From positions 1-44,221 of the forward strand of contig SKTZ01000081.1 in the NCBI GenBank assembly GCA_007122335.1: a stretch of DNA of 44,221 nt, in the 5' to 3' direction. This DNA is from Bacillota bacterium (lineage in GTDB: Bacteria > Bacillota > Halanaerobiia > B1SED10-174). Shown here piece after piece: positions 17,216 to 24,865 of this stretch. The notes beneath the pieces were generated by a model that saw nothing but the letters and a program-made list of their open reading frames with translations, had not been told where the DNA came from and searched no databases. Each line of letters begins with the position of its first letter. The stretch's first letter is position 1. Made by a program: the position numbers and the translations under genes.

Positions 17216-17485
17216 TTCCTCTTCCTCCTTAATTTTAATAATAAAAAAAACCCTCGTCTCAAATGTAGAGACGAAGGTTTCGCGGTCCCACTCTACTTGG
17301 CTCGGGTTAAGCCCTCTCTCCAGTAATAACGGCCTGCGCCGGGCCTGCTTAATCGGGAAAACCCTTTCAGCAACCAGCTCTCGGGTGGTATTCAGTGCGC
17401 TTTCCTGAGGAAAACTTCCAGCCCTGGTTTTCCCTCTCTGCCAGTAAGGCACACCTACTCTTCCCGGTCATAGCTTTTTTGCTTT
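17216..17485 (-). promoter_or_regulatory. T-box leader (threonine) of thrS
   Basis: The roughly 270-nt leader contains the T-box core TGGGACCGCG (rc of 17281-17290, within a GAGTGGGACCGCG match). An intrinsic terminator follows at 17251-17277: a 9-10 bp stem with one mismatch, then T8 at 17250-17243. Upstream, Stem I features are visible: an AGAGA bulge region and GAAT-ACC-A, with ACC at 17389-17387 as the likely threonine specifier codon. Uncharged tRNA-Thr should pair with the specifier and the UGGN bulge and favour the antiterminator. The UGGN position reads G, which would need a wobble or C discriminator. Confidence 0.93.
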
Positions 17486-17490
17486 GCCTA

Positions 17491-17519
17491 ATTTTACCCG
17501 GTTTTTTTTCTTTTGTCAA
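17491..17519 (-). promoter_or_regulatory. Promoter of the thrS T-box transcript
   Basis: TTGACA (17519-17514), a 17-bp A-rich spacer and TAAAAT (17496-17491). It begins about 10 bp after the lemA stop. Transcription should start near 17484. Confidence 0.88.
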
Positions 17520-17529
17520 CTATCGAGTT

Positions 17530-18072
17530 TTAAAATTTAACCCTGACGTTTTCTCTTTCTTCTGCTTGGGCTTCGAAATAGGGTTCTTCTGAAAAATTAA
17601 AAAGCCTTGCCAGGATTAAGGTCGGGAACTGCCTGATTGCAGCCCGGTAGGACATAACCTTATCATTATAATTTCGCCGAACCCTTTCGATACTGTTTTC
17701 AGTTGAAGATAATTCCTGCTGCAACTGGAGAAAATTTTGATTGGCCTTGAGATCCGGATAGGATTCCGCGACAGCGATCAGACGCCCCAGGACACCTCCC
17801 AGCTGGTTTTCAGCATCTATTCTCTCTTCGGTATTTCGCGCTTGGGTTACCATGTTGCGGGCTTTTGTTACTTCTTCAAACACTTCTTTTTCATGCTTGG
17901 CATATCCCTTTACTGTCTCAACAAGATTCGGGATCAGGTCAAATCTCCTTTTTAACTGGACGTCAATCTGGGCCCAGGCTCCTTCAACACTGTTCTTTTT
18001 TCTAACAAGAGCGTTATAACCCACAAGGCCCCATATTACAATTAAAACTATAACAATTAAGAAAATTATCAT
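17530..18072 (-). CDS. LemA family protein
   Basis: LemA proteins are small, single-span, mostly helical proteins of uncertain role, often next to membrane peptidases or TPM-domain proteins. The 180-residue product has one N-terminal membrane helix (about residues 2-22), then the family signature YNALVRKKNSVEGAWAQIDVQLKRRFDLIPNLVETVKGYAKHE split by short segments, plus ANQNFLQLQQEL and RRNYND. It ends in a short charged tail. It has its own consensus promoter and stands alone; no HtpX or TPM partner is adjacent. AAGGAGAAGGG precedes the ATG by 14-15 bp, slightly long. Confidence 0.92.
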   Translation of the reverse strand: MIIFLIVIVLIVIWGLVGYNALVRKKNSVEGAWAQIDVQLKRRFDLIPNLVETVKGYAKHEKEVFEEVTKARNMVTQARNTEERIDAENQLGGVLGRLIAVAESYPDLKANQNFLQLQQELSSTENSIERVRRNYNDKVMSYRAAIRQFPTLILARLFNFSEEPYFEAQAEERENVRVKF

Positions 18073-18132
18073 TCCAATTCCCCGCCCTTCTCCTTATATT
18101 TTTCTTAAATACAGTACTAAAAGGATAGTAAA

Positions 18133-18162
18133 ATTATACCAGTATTTTTTCCAGCCTGTCAA
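18133..18162 (-). promoter_or_regulatory. Promoter of lemA
   Basis: TTGACA (18162-18157), an 18-bp spacer and TATAAT (18138-18133). As at the yceD promoter, the TGA inside the -35 box is the stop codon of the upstream gene (cysteine desulfurase, 18161-18159). Confidence 0.88.
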
Positions 18163-19313
18163 TTATTTTCCAATACCAGCCTTTTAAGAATATCAATTGC
18201 AGACCAAATCTCTTCTTCGGTGTTAAAAAAACCGGGGCTGAAACGCAAAGTTCCACCGGGAAAGGTTTGCAGGGCCCTGTGGCCTGCTGGACAACAGTGC
18301 AACCCTGACCTAACAAGAATTCCCTCCTCACCCAGTTGATGCGCCAAAACCCCGGTATCCTGCCCTTCCACAGTAATGGAAACAGTATGAACACTATCTT
18401 CCCCGGAAACTCCTATAACTTTTACACCTGTAATCTGGGCAAAACCTTTTATTAATTCCCTGGCCAGGATTTTTTTCCTGGCCTCAACCTGTTCTATTCC
18501 TTTCTCCTGGATATACTCAATTCCCTTTCTCAATCCTATTATACCGGGAGTATTGGGAGTTCCGCTTTCCATTTTGTCAGGTAGAAAATCAGGTTGGAAT
18601 TCACTGTCAGAAATACTGCCTGTTCCCCCCTGGATAATGGGTTTAATGTTTCTTGCAGCCCTTTCACTGAGCAGCATCCCTCCAGTTCCAGGAGGACCCA
18701 GTAACCCTTTATGCCCGGTAAAAGCAGTTACATCAATTCCTGCCTCCGGGGCGTCAATAGGAATGCTTCCCGCAGTCTGAGCTGTATCAACAACAAAAAA
18801 AGGATTACGTTCTTTTAAAACCGCTCCTACCCTGGTCACGGGGATAATCTGTCCAGTAATATTGGAAGCGTGGTTAACAACAACAACCCTGGTCTGGGGT
18901 GTGAGCAAATTTAAGAATTTATCTTCAGAAAAATCGGTCAGGGAAAAGGGGTAAACTGAAAGGGAAATCAATCCCTTTTTTTCCATGGTTTTTAAAGGTC
19001 GCCAGACTGCGTTATGCTCCAGATCAGATGTAATTACATGGTCACCTTTTCTTAAAAGTCCATAGAGAGCAAAATTTAAAGCCTGGGTTACATTCTGACT
19101 GAAAACAACATTTTCAGGTGAATCAGATCCAAAAAAACCCGCCACCGTTTCCCGGGTTTTCAATATTTCTCTTCCTGCTTCTAAAGAACATTCGTATCCT
19201 CCCCGTCCGGGATTGCAGCCCACTGCTTTTAGGAAATTACTCATCGCTTCAATAACAACTGGTGGTTTGGGCCAGGAAGTAGCTGCATTATCAAGGTAGA
19301 TTTTTCTGGTCAC
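18159..19313 (-). CDS. Cysteine desulfurase-like class V aminotransferase, selenium/sulfur locus
   Basis: This is a 384-residue PLP enzyme of the NifS/SufS fold. The sequence shows DLEHNAVWRP (His100), VVDTAQTAG (Asp176), the PLP lysine in FTGHKG (Lys202) and a Cys-Cys in RSGLHCCPAGH (340-341), where the desulfurase nucleophile is expected. The opening YLDNAATSWPKPP is typical of the subfamily that I recall being catalogued with selenium-utilising genomes. It would strip sulfur (or selenium) from cysteine (or selenocysteine) as a persulfide (or perselenide). Its GTG start overlaps the LysR stop (GTGA), so it is coupled to the regulator. The substrate is inferred from context. Confidence 0.88.
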   Translation of the reverse strand: MTRKIYLDNAATSWPKPPVVIEAMSNFLKAVGCNPGRGGYECSLEAGREILKTRETVAGFFGSDSPENVVFSQNVTQALNFALYGLLRKGDHVITSDLEHNAVWRPLKTMEKKGLISLSVYPFSLTDFSEDKFLNLLTPQTRVVVVNHASNITGQIIPVTRVGAVLKERNPFFVVDTAQTAGSIPIDAPEAGIDVTAFTGHKGLLGPPGTGGMLLSERAARNIKPIIQGGTGSISDSEFQPDFLPDKMESGTPNTPGIIGLRKGIEYIQEKGIEQVEARKKILARELIKGFAQITGVKVIGVSGEDSVHTVSITVEGQDTGVLAHQLGEEGILVRSGLHCCPAGHRALQTFPGGTLRFSPGFFNTEEEIWSAIDILKRLVLENN

Positions 19314-20197
19314 GTTAACTCGCTCCTTTCTTTTAAAAACAGGAAAAATTTATCAACCCAGCCGGGGAAGACCCTCCTCGGGTTGTAAACCACATAAAAA
19401 TTCCGGTATAAATCGAGGCCCTTGATGAAAAATTCCCCCAGTTGATCACCATTCTTTAAAGCTACCGAGGAAATAACACTAACTCCAAGGCCCTGACGGA
19501 CATGGTTTTTAATTCCTTCCAGGCTGTTAATTTGCAGGTAAATTTTAAATTTTTCCAGGGGAAAACCCATTGCAACCAAGCCCTCACTGAAAATTTTTCT
19601 GGTAGCAGAACCAGGTTGAGGGACGATTAAATGGCTTTCCAGTAAATCTTTAATTTCTATTTCCTTACCCTGCCAGGGATGTCCCCCCGGGATTATTCCA
19701 ACCATTTTATCCCGATAAAGCAAAAACTGGTCCAGGTCTTTGCCCAGCTCCCCTTCCCCGGTTATCCCCAGATCGCTTTGATAACTGGCAACCAGTTCCC
19801 GGGCTTTCTGGCTGTGGGTAAGGTTAATAGAAAAGGAAATACCCGGGTTTTCTTTTTTAAATTCCCCCAGCAAACCTGGTAACAAATAGGTTCCAGGAGT
19901 GGAAGAAGCCCCTATTTCTATTGTTCCTTTTGATTCAACATTAAACCGAGAAATTTTTTCCAGGCCCCTAGCTTTCATATTGATTATGTCCCGGGCAATG
20001 GGGAAAAATTCTTCCCCGGCTGGTGTTAAAACAACCTTTCTCCCTCTCCTCTCAAAAAGAGAGGACCCTACTTCCCTCTCCAGCTTTGCCATATGGGAGC
20101 TAACCGTTGGTTGAGTTAAAAAGAGGGTTTCCGCGGCCCGGGAAAAAGTCCCTTCTTTAACTACTTCAACAAAAATTTCTAATCTGTGGAAATCCAA
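19310..20197 (-). CDS. LysR family regulator of the selenium/sulfur locus
   Basis: The 295-residue LysR-type regulator has an N-terminal winged helix-turn-helix (about 2-61, containing TFSRAAETLFLTQPTVSSHMA and SLFERRGRKVVLTPAG split across two helices and the wing). A C-terminal effector domain of about 200 residues follows. The TTG start at 20197 has GGGGGAGG five bases upstream. It is divergent from yedE and overlaps the desulfurase-like gene, so it very likely controls both and itself. The sequence resembles the subgroup annotated as selenium-metabolism-associated LysR proteins (from memory). The inducer is unknown. Confidence 0.9.
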   Translation of the reverse strand: MDFHRLEIFVEVVKEGTFSRAAETLFLTQPTVSSHMAKLEREVGSSLFERRGRKVVLTPAGEEFFPIARDIINMKARGLEKISRFNVESKGTIEIGASSTPGTYLLPGLLGEFKKENPGISFSINLTHSQKARELVASYQSDLGITGEGELGKDLDQFLLYRDKMVGIIPGGHPWQGKEIEIKDLLESHLIVPQPGSATRKIFSEGLVAMGFPLEKFKIYLQINSLEGIKNHVRQGLGVSVISSVALKNGDQLGEFFIKGLDLYRNFYVVYNPRRVFPGWVDKFFLFLKERSELT

Positions 20198-20233
20198 ACC
20201 AGCCTCCCCCTTTTTTATTGCTTGTATCTATAT

Positions 20234-20261
20234 ATTATATTTATTCTATTTATATTTGCAA
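20234..20261 (-). promoter_or_regulatory. Promoter of the lysR-desulfurase unit
   Basis: TTGCAA (20261-20256), a 16-bp spacer and TATAAT (20239-20234) on the minus strand. It directly abuts the -35 of the yedE promoter, the usual arrangement for a LysR regulator acting on both strands. Confidence 0.65.
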
Positions 20262-20291
20262 TTTACTTTTTCCTCTTTTTGCCTTTATAAT
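20262..20291 (+). promoter_or_regulatory. Promoter of yedE-tusA-DUF3343
   Basis: TTTACT (20262-20267), an 18-bp spacer and TATAAT (20286-20291). The -10 is perfect and the -35 is weak, as expected for an activator-dependent promoter. The AT-rich stretch 20222-20262 is the likely LysR binding region, but I could not assign one clear T-N11-A dyad. Confidence 0.7.
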
Positions 20292-20322
20292 ATTTACAGT
20301 GGGAAAAAAAGAGGAGGTTGCA

Positions 20323-21375
20323 ATGAGCAGCAATAAACTCGTTATTATCGCAGGAATTATTGTCGGTTTGCTTGGTTCTTTTCTGGTTTTGTGGGGCAAT
20401 CCCCTGAATATGGGAATCTGTGTTGCCTGTTTTGTAAGAGATATAGCAGGAGGACTGGGGCTCCATCGAGCAACCCCGGTTCAGTATATCAGGCCAGAAG
20501 TAATTGGGTTTATTTTAGGATCCTTTATCCTCTCTATTTTTACTGGAGAATTTAAACCCCGGGGAGGTTCAGCCCCCTTAATTCGGTTCTCCCTGGGAAT
20601 TGTCATGATGATAGGGGCCCTGGCTTTTTTGGGGTGCCCCCTGCGTATGCTTTTACGCCTGGCAGCCGGGGACCTGAATGCCCTGATCGGTTTTTTTGGA
20701 TTTGCTGGGGGGATCTGGGTCGGGAGCGAGTTTTTGAAAATGGGTTTTTCCCTGGGCCGGAGTCCAGCTTTGAACAAAACCAATGGTTTTATTGTCCCCC
20801 TTATTATGGCTATTTTATTGATAATTTTTGTTATATCTCCCGGAATTTTCCTTTCCAGTACCACAGGACCGGGCTCTTTAAAAGCACCTCTATTACTGGC
20901 TCTGGGAGCAGGTTTGTTAGTGGGAACCCTTGCTCAGCGCAGCAGGCTCTGTACAGCTGGCGCCTTAAGGGATTTATTCTTAATAAAAAATCCTCATCTG
21001 TTTTATGGTATTGTTGGCATCTTTGCCGCAGCTTTGTTGGGAAATATTATCCTGGGGAATTTCTCCCTTGGTTTTTCCGATCAGCCCATAGCCCACACCG
21101 ATGCTATCTGGAATTTCCTTGGTTTGGGATTGGTTGGCTTAACTGCAGTAATGCTCGGGGGCTGTCCTCTCCGCCAGTTAATACTTGCTGGAGAAGGTAA
21201 TACCGATTCCGGGCTGGTTTTTATGGGTATGCTTGCCGGAGCGGCCCTTTCTCATAACTTTGGTCTGGCAGGCTCCCCTGCCGGTCTGGACCTGCCCGGG
21301 CAAGTAGCTGTAATTATCGGTTTTATTTTTACCCTTGCCATTGCAGGTAGTGTAATATTTTTTAATAAAAAGTAA
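20323..21375 (+). CDS. YedE/YeeE family membrane transporter, selenium-type
   Basis: The 350-residue polytopic membrane protein has about nine to ten hydrophobic segments in two YeeE/YedE repeats. Each half carries a GCPLR motif (LGCPLRMLLRLAAGD and LGGCPLRQLILAGE), plus RSRLCTAGALRD and an early CVAC pair (Cys33, Cys36). YeeE/YedE proteins take up thiosulfate or related sulfur/selenium species; the shorter fused type beside TusA and DUF3343 is the one associated with selenium. The ATG at 20323 follows GAGGAGG; the frame to 20218 adds 35 residues across the promoter and was rejected. The chemical form transported is not known. Confidence 0.88.
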   Translation: MSSNKLVIIAGIIVGLLGSFLVLWGNPLNMGICVACFVRDIAGGLGLHRATPVQYIRPEVIGFILGSFILSIFTGEFKPRGGSAPLIRFSLGIVMMIGALAFLGCPLRMLLRLAAGDLNALIGFFGFAGGIWVGSEFLKMGFSLGRSPALNKTNGFIVPLIMAILLIIFVISPGIFLSSTTGPGSLKAPLLLALGAGLLVGTLAQRSRLCTAGALRDLFLIKNPHLFYGIVGIFAAALLGNIILGNFSLGFSDQPIAHTDAIWNFLGLGLVGLTAVMLGGCPLRQLILAGEGNTDSGLVFMGMLAGAALSHNFGLAGSPAGLDLPGQVAVIIGFIFTLAIAGSVIFFNKK

Positions 21376-21390
21376 AGGAGGCCGTTAATA

Positions 21391-21621
21391 ATGAACGAAA
21401 TTACTATAGACGCCCGGGGGCTTTCCTGTCCGGAACCTGTTTTAAAAACCAGAGAACAAATTCTTAACCAAGAAGTTTCCGAATTTAAAATCCTGGTTGA
21501 TTCAGAGGTTGCCCGCGATAATATTTGCAACCAGGCCGAATTAGAAAGTTTTTCTTTTTCCATAGAAAACCAGGGTGAAGATTACCTGATTACTTTAAAA
21601 CGAAGGAAAAAAAATGGATAA
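21391..21621 (+). CDS. TusA/SirA-like sulfur (selenium) carrier protein
   Basis: The 76-residue protein has the TusA hallmark DARGLSCPEPVLKT with the active cysteine at residue 13 in the CPxP motif. TusA proteins pass persulfide sulfur between a desulfurase and acceptors; YedF, the selenium-linked form, has this domain fused to a second one. Here it stands as a single domain, and the next gene (DUF3343) is separate. Spacing is 15 bp after yedE with AAAGGAGG, and its last eight bases overlap the next gene. Inferred job: to receive sulfur or selenium from the transporter or the desulfurase-like enzyme. Confidence 0.9.
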   Translation: MNEITIDARGLSCPEPVLKTREQILNQEVSEFKILVDSEVARDNICNQAELESFSFSIENQGEDYLITLKRRKKNG

Positions 21622-21877
21622 AAATCATTTCTGTGCTATTACATTTCCCAGCACTCACCTTGCTTTGCGTTGGGAGACTCTGGCTATAAAAGAAAATTTA
21701 GAAGTAAAAATTATCCCTGTCCCCCGCCAGATCAGTTCATCCTGTGGACTTGCCGGAAAATTTTCCTGCGAAAAACTGGAACAGGTTTTAAATCTCTGTA
21801 CAGGAAAAAATATTGATTTTGAAAATATCTATCAGTTTCCTGCCGAGAAAAATGGAAAACCCCAATTAATCAAATAA
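21614..21877 (+). CDS. DUF3343 family putative Se/S carrier-like protein
   Basis: The 87-residue protein begins with an A-I-T-F-P-S-T-H-L-A-L strand-helix typical of DUF3343 and carries the conserved ISSSCGLAGKF motif with Cys44. Further cysteines stand at about 7, 52 and 62. The family has no proven biochemical function; it is found with YedE, TusA/YedF and selenium genes and is sometimes named a putative Se/S carrier. It overlaps tusA by eight bases, and a strong bidirectional terminator follows. AAGGAAAAAAAATGG gives a modest ribosome site, so translation is probably coupled to tusA. Confidence 0.85.
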   Translation: MDKNHFCAITFPSTHLALRWETLAIKENLEVKIIPVPRQISSSCGLAGKFSCEKLEQVLNLCTGKNIDFENIYQFPAEKNGKPQLIK

Positions 21878-21923
21878 AAAAGCTGCTTAATCCCTATCAA
21901 TATTGGATTAGCAGCCTTTTTTG
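21876..21923. terminator. Bidirectional terminator between DUF3343 and the Gfo/Idh gene
   Basis: Stem 21882-21893 with 21905-21915 (11 bp with one bulged T). T6 follows on the plus strand and T6 on the minus strand, so it can end transcription from both convergent genes. The Gfo/Idh stop codon lies inside the right arm. Confidence 0.88.
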
Positions 21924-23176
21924 TTTTCTATAAAATTTTCCCGGAATAAACTCATGGCGATGTCTTTTTTTTCTTTTCGGGATTCTTCTGCTGCCAGAGC
22001 CAGCAGGTGGCTTTCTAAAGATGTATCCACTCCTGAAGAAATTTCCAGTTTTTCTCCTTGGAGAAACCTGGTAAAGCTATCCATCAACCCCAGGTCTCCT
22101 CCGCCATGATCGCCCCTATCAGGAGCCAAATTTATTTCTTCCTTTTCCTGTCCAAAAATTTCTACCACGATTTTCCCGCTTGCAAAATCACCCCTTATTT
22201 CACCCTTAGTTCCAAAAATATTTGTCGTGCGGTTGATTTCCCCAGAAAAACCAGTGAGGGCAAACTGCACAATTAAATCATCCTCGAATTCCATTTCTAC
22301 AGTTTGCAGATCAGGGACATCATTGTCACAGGCAAACACACATCTCCCGTAAGGACCCTCTTCCAGGGCTTTTTTTATCCCCTCTGGAGTTAAATCCTCA
22401 GTAATCGCTGTTACCGGCCAGTCAGTATTTTCGGCAAGGTAAATTTTTGTTGCAGAATAGGCGCAGGTTCTTTCCAAAGAACATTGCAGGCATCTGTCCC
22501 CGGCCTCCCGGGGTTTATTCTCAGAATTAAAAAAGGAAAGCTGACCCCTAGATCGCAGTATTGTACATTTATGTGGGAGCCACCACTGCAAAAGATCAAG
22601 GTCATGACAGCATTTGGCTAAAATTATCGGGCAACTATTCTCTTCTTTTCGCCAGTTACCCCGGACAAAGCTATGGGCAAAGTGGAAGAAACCAATTTTT
22701 TCGGTATGTTGAACCAGGCGAACTTTCCCAACTACCTTTTTATCCAGGATCTCTTTAATTTTTTTATAAAACCTGGTATACCTGAGGACATGAGCCACAA
22801 TAATTTTCTCTGGATGGGCCTGATTTGCCCCGGTGAGATCAAGCAAATCTTCGATTTTTGTTGCCATTGGTTTTTCTAAAAGCACTTTGCACCCTTTCTG
22901 CAGGGCTTTTAAAGTTGGGGCAAGGTGGTCTCTATCCATTGTGGAGACAATTACCCCGTCCAGGTCTTCCCGGGCGGAAAGTAATTCTTCCCAGCAAGAA
23001 AAAACATCACCAGATTTTAGGCCGTGTTCACCGGCCACAATCTCGCGACGCTCTTTTATGGGCTCGGCCAGACTAACCAGTTTCAGCCGTTTTTTATTCT
23101 CGAGAATGTATTTACTATAAACTCTGCGGCCCCTGTTGCCTGCCCCCAGTAAAGCCAAACTCTTTGGACTTTCCAT
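21908..23176 (-). CDS. Gfo/Idh/MocA family oxidoreductase
   Basis: The 422-residue protein has an N-terminal Rossmann fold with the GAGNRGRR dinucleotide loop (about residues 10-17), the EKPMATK motif near residue 90 that carries the family's catalytic lysine, and a C-terminal alpha/beta domain. A central cysteine group (CLQCSLERTCAYSA, about 230-243) is common in a subset of these proteins and may bind a metal or shape the active site. The usual substrates are sugars, inositols or sugar-lactones; the actual one is not evident. Start at 23176 follows AAAGGTGA. It starts four bases after the M1-like peptidase gene, an unexpected partner. Confidence 0.87.
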   Translation of the reverse strand: MESPKSLALLGAGNRGRRVYSKYILENKKRLKLVSLAEPIKERREIVAGEHGLKSGDVFSCWEELLSAREDLDGVIVSTMDRDHLAPTLKALQKGCKVLLEKPMATKIEDLLDLTGANQAHPEKIIVAHVLRYTRFYKKIKEILDKKVVGKVRLVQHTEKIGFFHFAHSFVRGNWRKEENSCPIILAKCCHDLDLLQWWLPHKCTILRSRGQLSFFNSENKPREAGDRCLQCSLERTCAYSATKIYLAENTDWPVTAITEDLTPEGIKKALEEGPYGRCVFACDNDVPDLQTVEMEFEDDLIVQFALTGFSGEINRTTNIFGTKGEIRGDFASGKIVVEIFGQEKEEINLAPDRGDHGGGDLGLMDSFTRFLQGEKLEISSGVDTSLESHLLALAAEESRKEKKDIAMSLFRENFIENKKGC

Positions 23177-23180
23177 ATTA

Positions 23181-24788
23181 TCACCTTTCAAATTTCAAAG
23201 TTGGTGTGTCCTCAAAGCGGTATAAACGGCCGTGGGGATCAAGCCTGATCGAAAGATAATTTTCCTCAACAGGGAGGATTATTTCATTTGTTCCCCGGGC
23301 GATACGGGGGTTAATAACCCTTGTTCCCCAGGGGTATTCAATAATTATATCTACTAGATAGCGTAGTTCTTGATTACTGGTAACTACAAGGTAAAGTTGA
23401 TCCTCGGAACCCTCGATTAGCTGTTCAATAAAGAGTTCCACAGGAGTAGAACCCTGAAGCCAGTGCCGGAAAAAATAGGAGTAATTTTCTTGGAAAATTT
23501 TTTGGGCAGAAATTTCCATTGCCTTGACCAGATCGGTTTCTGTGCTGCTCCTGATTTCCCTGATGAATTCAAAAAGAGTTTCTTCGCCATAGGTCCTTTT
23601 TATTCCATCAAGCATGAGAACACTCTTGTAATAAGGAACAGGGGAATATTCCAGGTAGGAATACTGGAGCAGGGGTTTGGCTGCAGGGGCCCTTTGCAGG
23701 CGGCCTGCTGCATTTCTAATCCTGTTATTATAATCCAGTTCTCCAAAACGCTGACCGGTACTCCAAATTGCAAGGTATTCGGTAAAACCTTCCATATACC
23801 ACTGCCCACCCCAGAGATTGGCCAGGGAGATTGTTTCAAAGTGAAACCAGTAATGCCCAATCTCGTGAGCCAGGAGCGTATGAAAATCCCGATTTTCCGG
23901 ATTTTCTGAGTATTTTTCCAGGGAAGCCCGATTAAGCAAAACCAGGCCATCTGGATAGAAAGTACCCCTTTGTTGGCTGTCAACAATTGCCAGGGTAAAA
24001 TTTTCAGGGCCGGCGGGACCCAATTTGTTATTGAACTGGCTGAAAATATCATCAGCGAGTTGAGCCAGGTTTTCGTTAAGATGTTTTAATTCCGGCGGTA
24101 AAAACAGGGTCATAAAACGGGAGCTACCTACATAGGAAAATTCCTGGTAGGGATAAAAAATAATTGAAGAAAGCATTCCGCTCTGCCAGATACTTTGGTT
24201 AAAACCATCTGCTTCCCTGACTTCTAAAAGTTTTCCACCCGTTACCCCCAGCATTGGTTGAGGGGAATTTAAGCGGACAACCTGGTTGACATCCCGGAAG
24301 TTTTCCAGATAAGGCCCCAAAACCACTGGCTGCCAGAGCGACAGGATATCAAAATAGGCTCCTTCTACCCGGCTGTAACCGGGGCTTCTCTCAAAAATCC
24401 CTTCATGAGGGCCTTCGTACTGCAGGGCCAGAGTAAATTCTTCATTCCTCAGTTCCTGGGGAACTCCAATAAATTGAAGTACCCACATCTCGCGGGAACT
24501 AATTTCCCGGCCATTAATTTGCATGCCCTTAATTTCCAGGTGGGGAGAAAAAGCGAAAACCAGAAAAGACCTGGGGTTTTGGGAAGCAGGAGAAATTTTT
24601 ATTTCAACTGCAAAATCCGCCCGGGCTTTTTCCGGATTATAGGTAATTTCCATTTCCATATTTTGCACATTGTAAGTTCCCAGCAGTTTAGCTGTCTTTT
24701 CCAGGATTACAAACTGAAATTGCCGGAAAATCACGAGCAAAAGCAGGGCAATTAATATAATCAAAACTATCTTGTAAGCTCTTTTCAA
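23181..24788 (-). CDS. Membrane-anchored M1-like (gluzincin) metallopeptidase
   Basis: The 535-residue protein has one N-terminal membrane helix (about 8-22), so the catalytic part is probably outside the cell. Residues 308-312 are HEIGH, and a downstream glutamate in YMEGFTEYLA (Glu333) would be the third zinc ligand. The N-terminal 200 residues are strand-rich like the M1 N-domain. The HExxH-to-Glu gap is 20 residues rather than the usual 18 of M1, and no GAMEN motif is visible, so it is a divergent family member. TTG start at 24788 follows AAGGTGA. It appears to share a transcript with the oxidoreductase gene after it. Confidence 0.78.
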   Translation of the reverse strand: MKRAYKIVLIILIALLLLVIFRQFQFVILEKTAKLLGTYNVQNMEMEITYNPEKARADFAVEIKISPASQNPRSFLVFAFSPHLEIKGMQINGREISSREMWVLQFIGVPQELRNEEFTLALQYEGPHEGIFERSPGYSRVEGAYFDILSLWQPVVLGPYLENFRDVNQVVRLNSPQPMLGVTGGKLLEVREADGFNQSIWQSGMLSSIIFYPYQEFSYVGSSRFMTLFLPPELKHLNENLAQLADDIFSQFNNKLGPAGPENFTLAIVDSQQRGTFYPDGLVLLNRASLEKYSENPENRDFHTLLAHEIGHYWFHFETISLANLWGGQWYMEGFTEYLAIWSTGQRFGELDYNNRIRNAAGRLQRAPAAKPLLQYSYLEYSPVPYYKSVLMLDGIKRTYGEETLFEFIREIRSSTETDLVKAMEISAQKIFQENYSYFFRHWLQGSTPVELFIEQLIEGSEDQLYLVVTSNQELRYLVDIIIEYPWGTRVINPRIARGTNEIILPVEENYLSIRLDPHGRLYRFEDTPTLKFER

Positions 24789-24811
24789 AGAAAATCACCT
24801 TAAATCTGGGC

Positions 24812-24837
24812 GATAGTAACGCCTTAAATTTACTATC
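24812..24837. repeat. Perfect 8-bp inverted repeat upstream of the M1-like peptidase gene
   Basis: GATAGTAA (24812-24819) and TTACTATC (24830-24837) are separated by 10 bp. The centre lies 36 bp upstream of the start codon in the 5' leader or promoter. It may be an operator for a dimeric regulator. No GC-rich stem or T-run supports a terminator. Confidence 0.5.
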
Positions 24838-24865
24838 AATAAATTTATACTAAAATTTAAATTTT

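Noticed and set aside
17216-17452. N-terminal extension of thrS that might restore a TGS domain
   Set aside because: The translated 79 residues do not resemble TGS and coincide with the T-box leader and terminator.
20218-20322. Upstream start for yedE adding a membrane segment
   Set aside because: It lies across the divergent promoters; GAGGAGG precedes the ATG at 20323.
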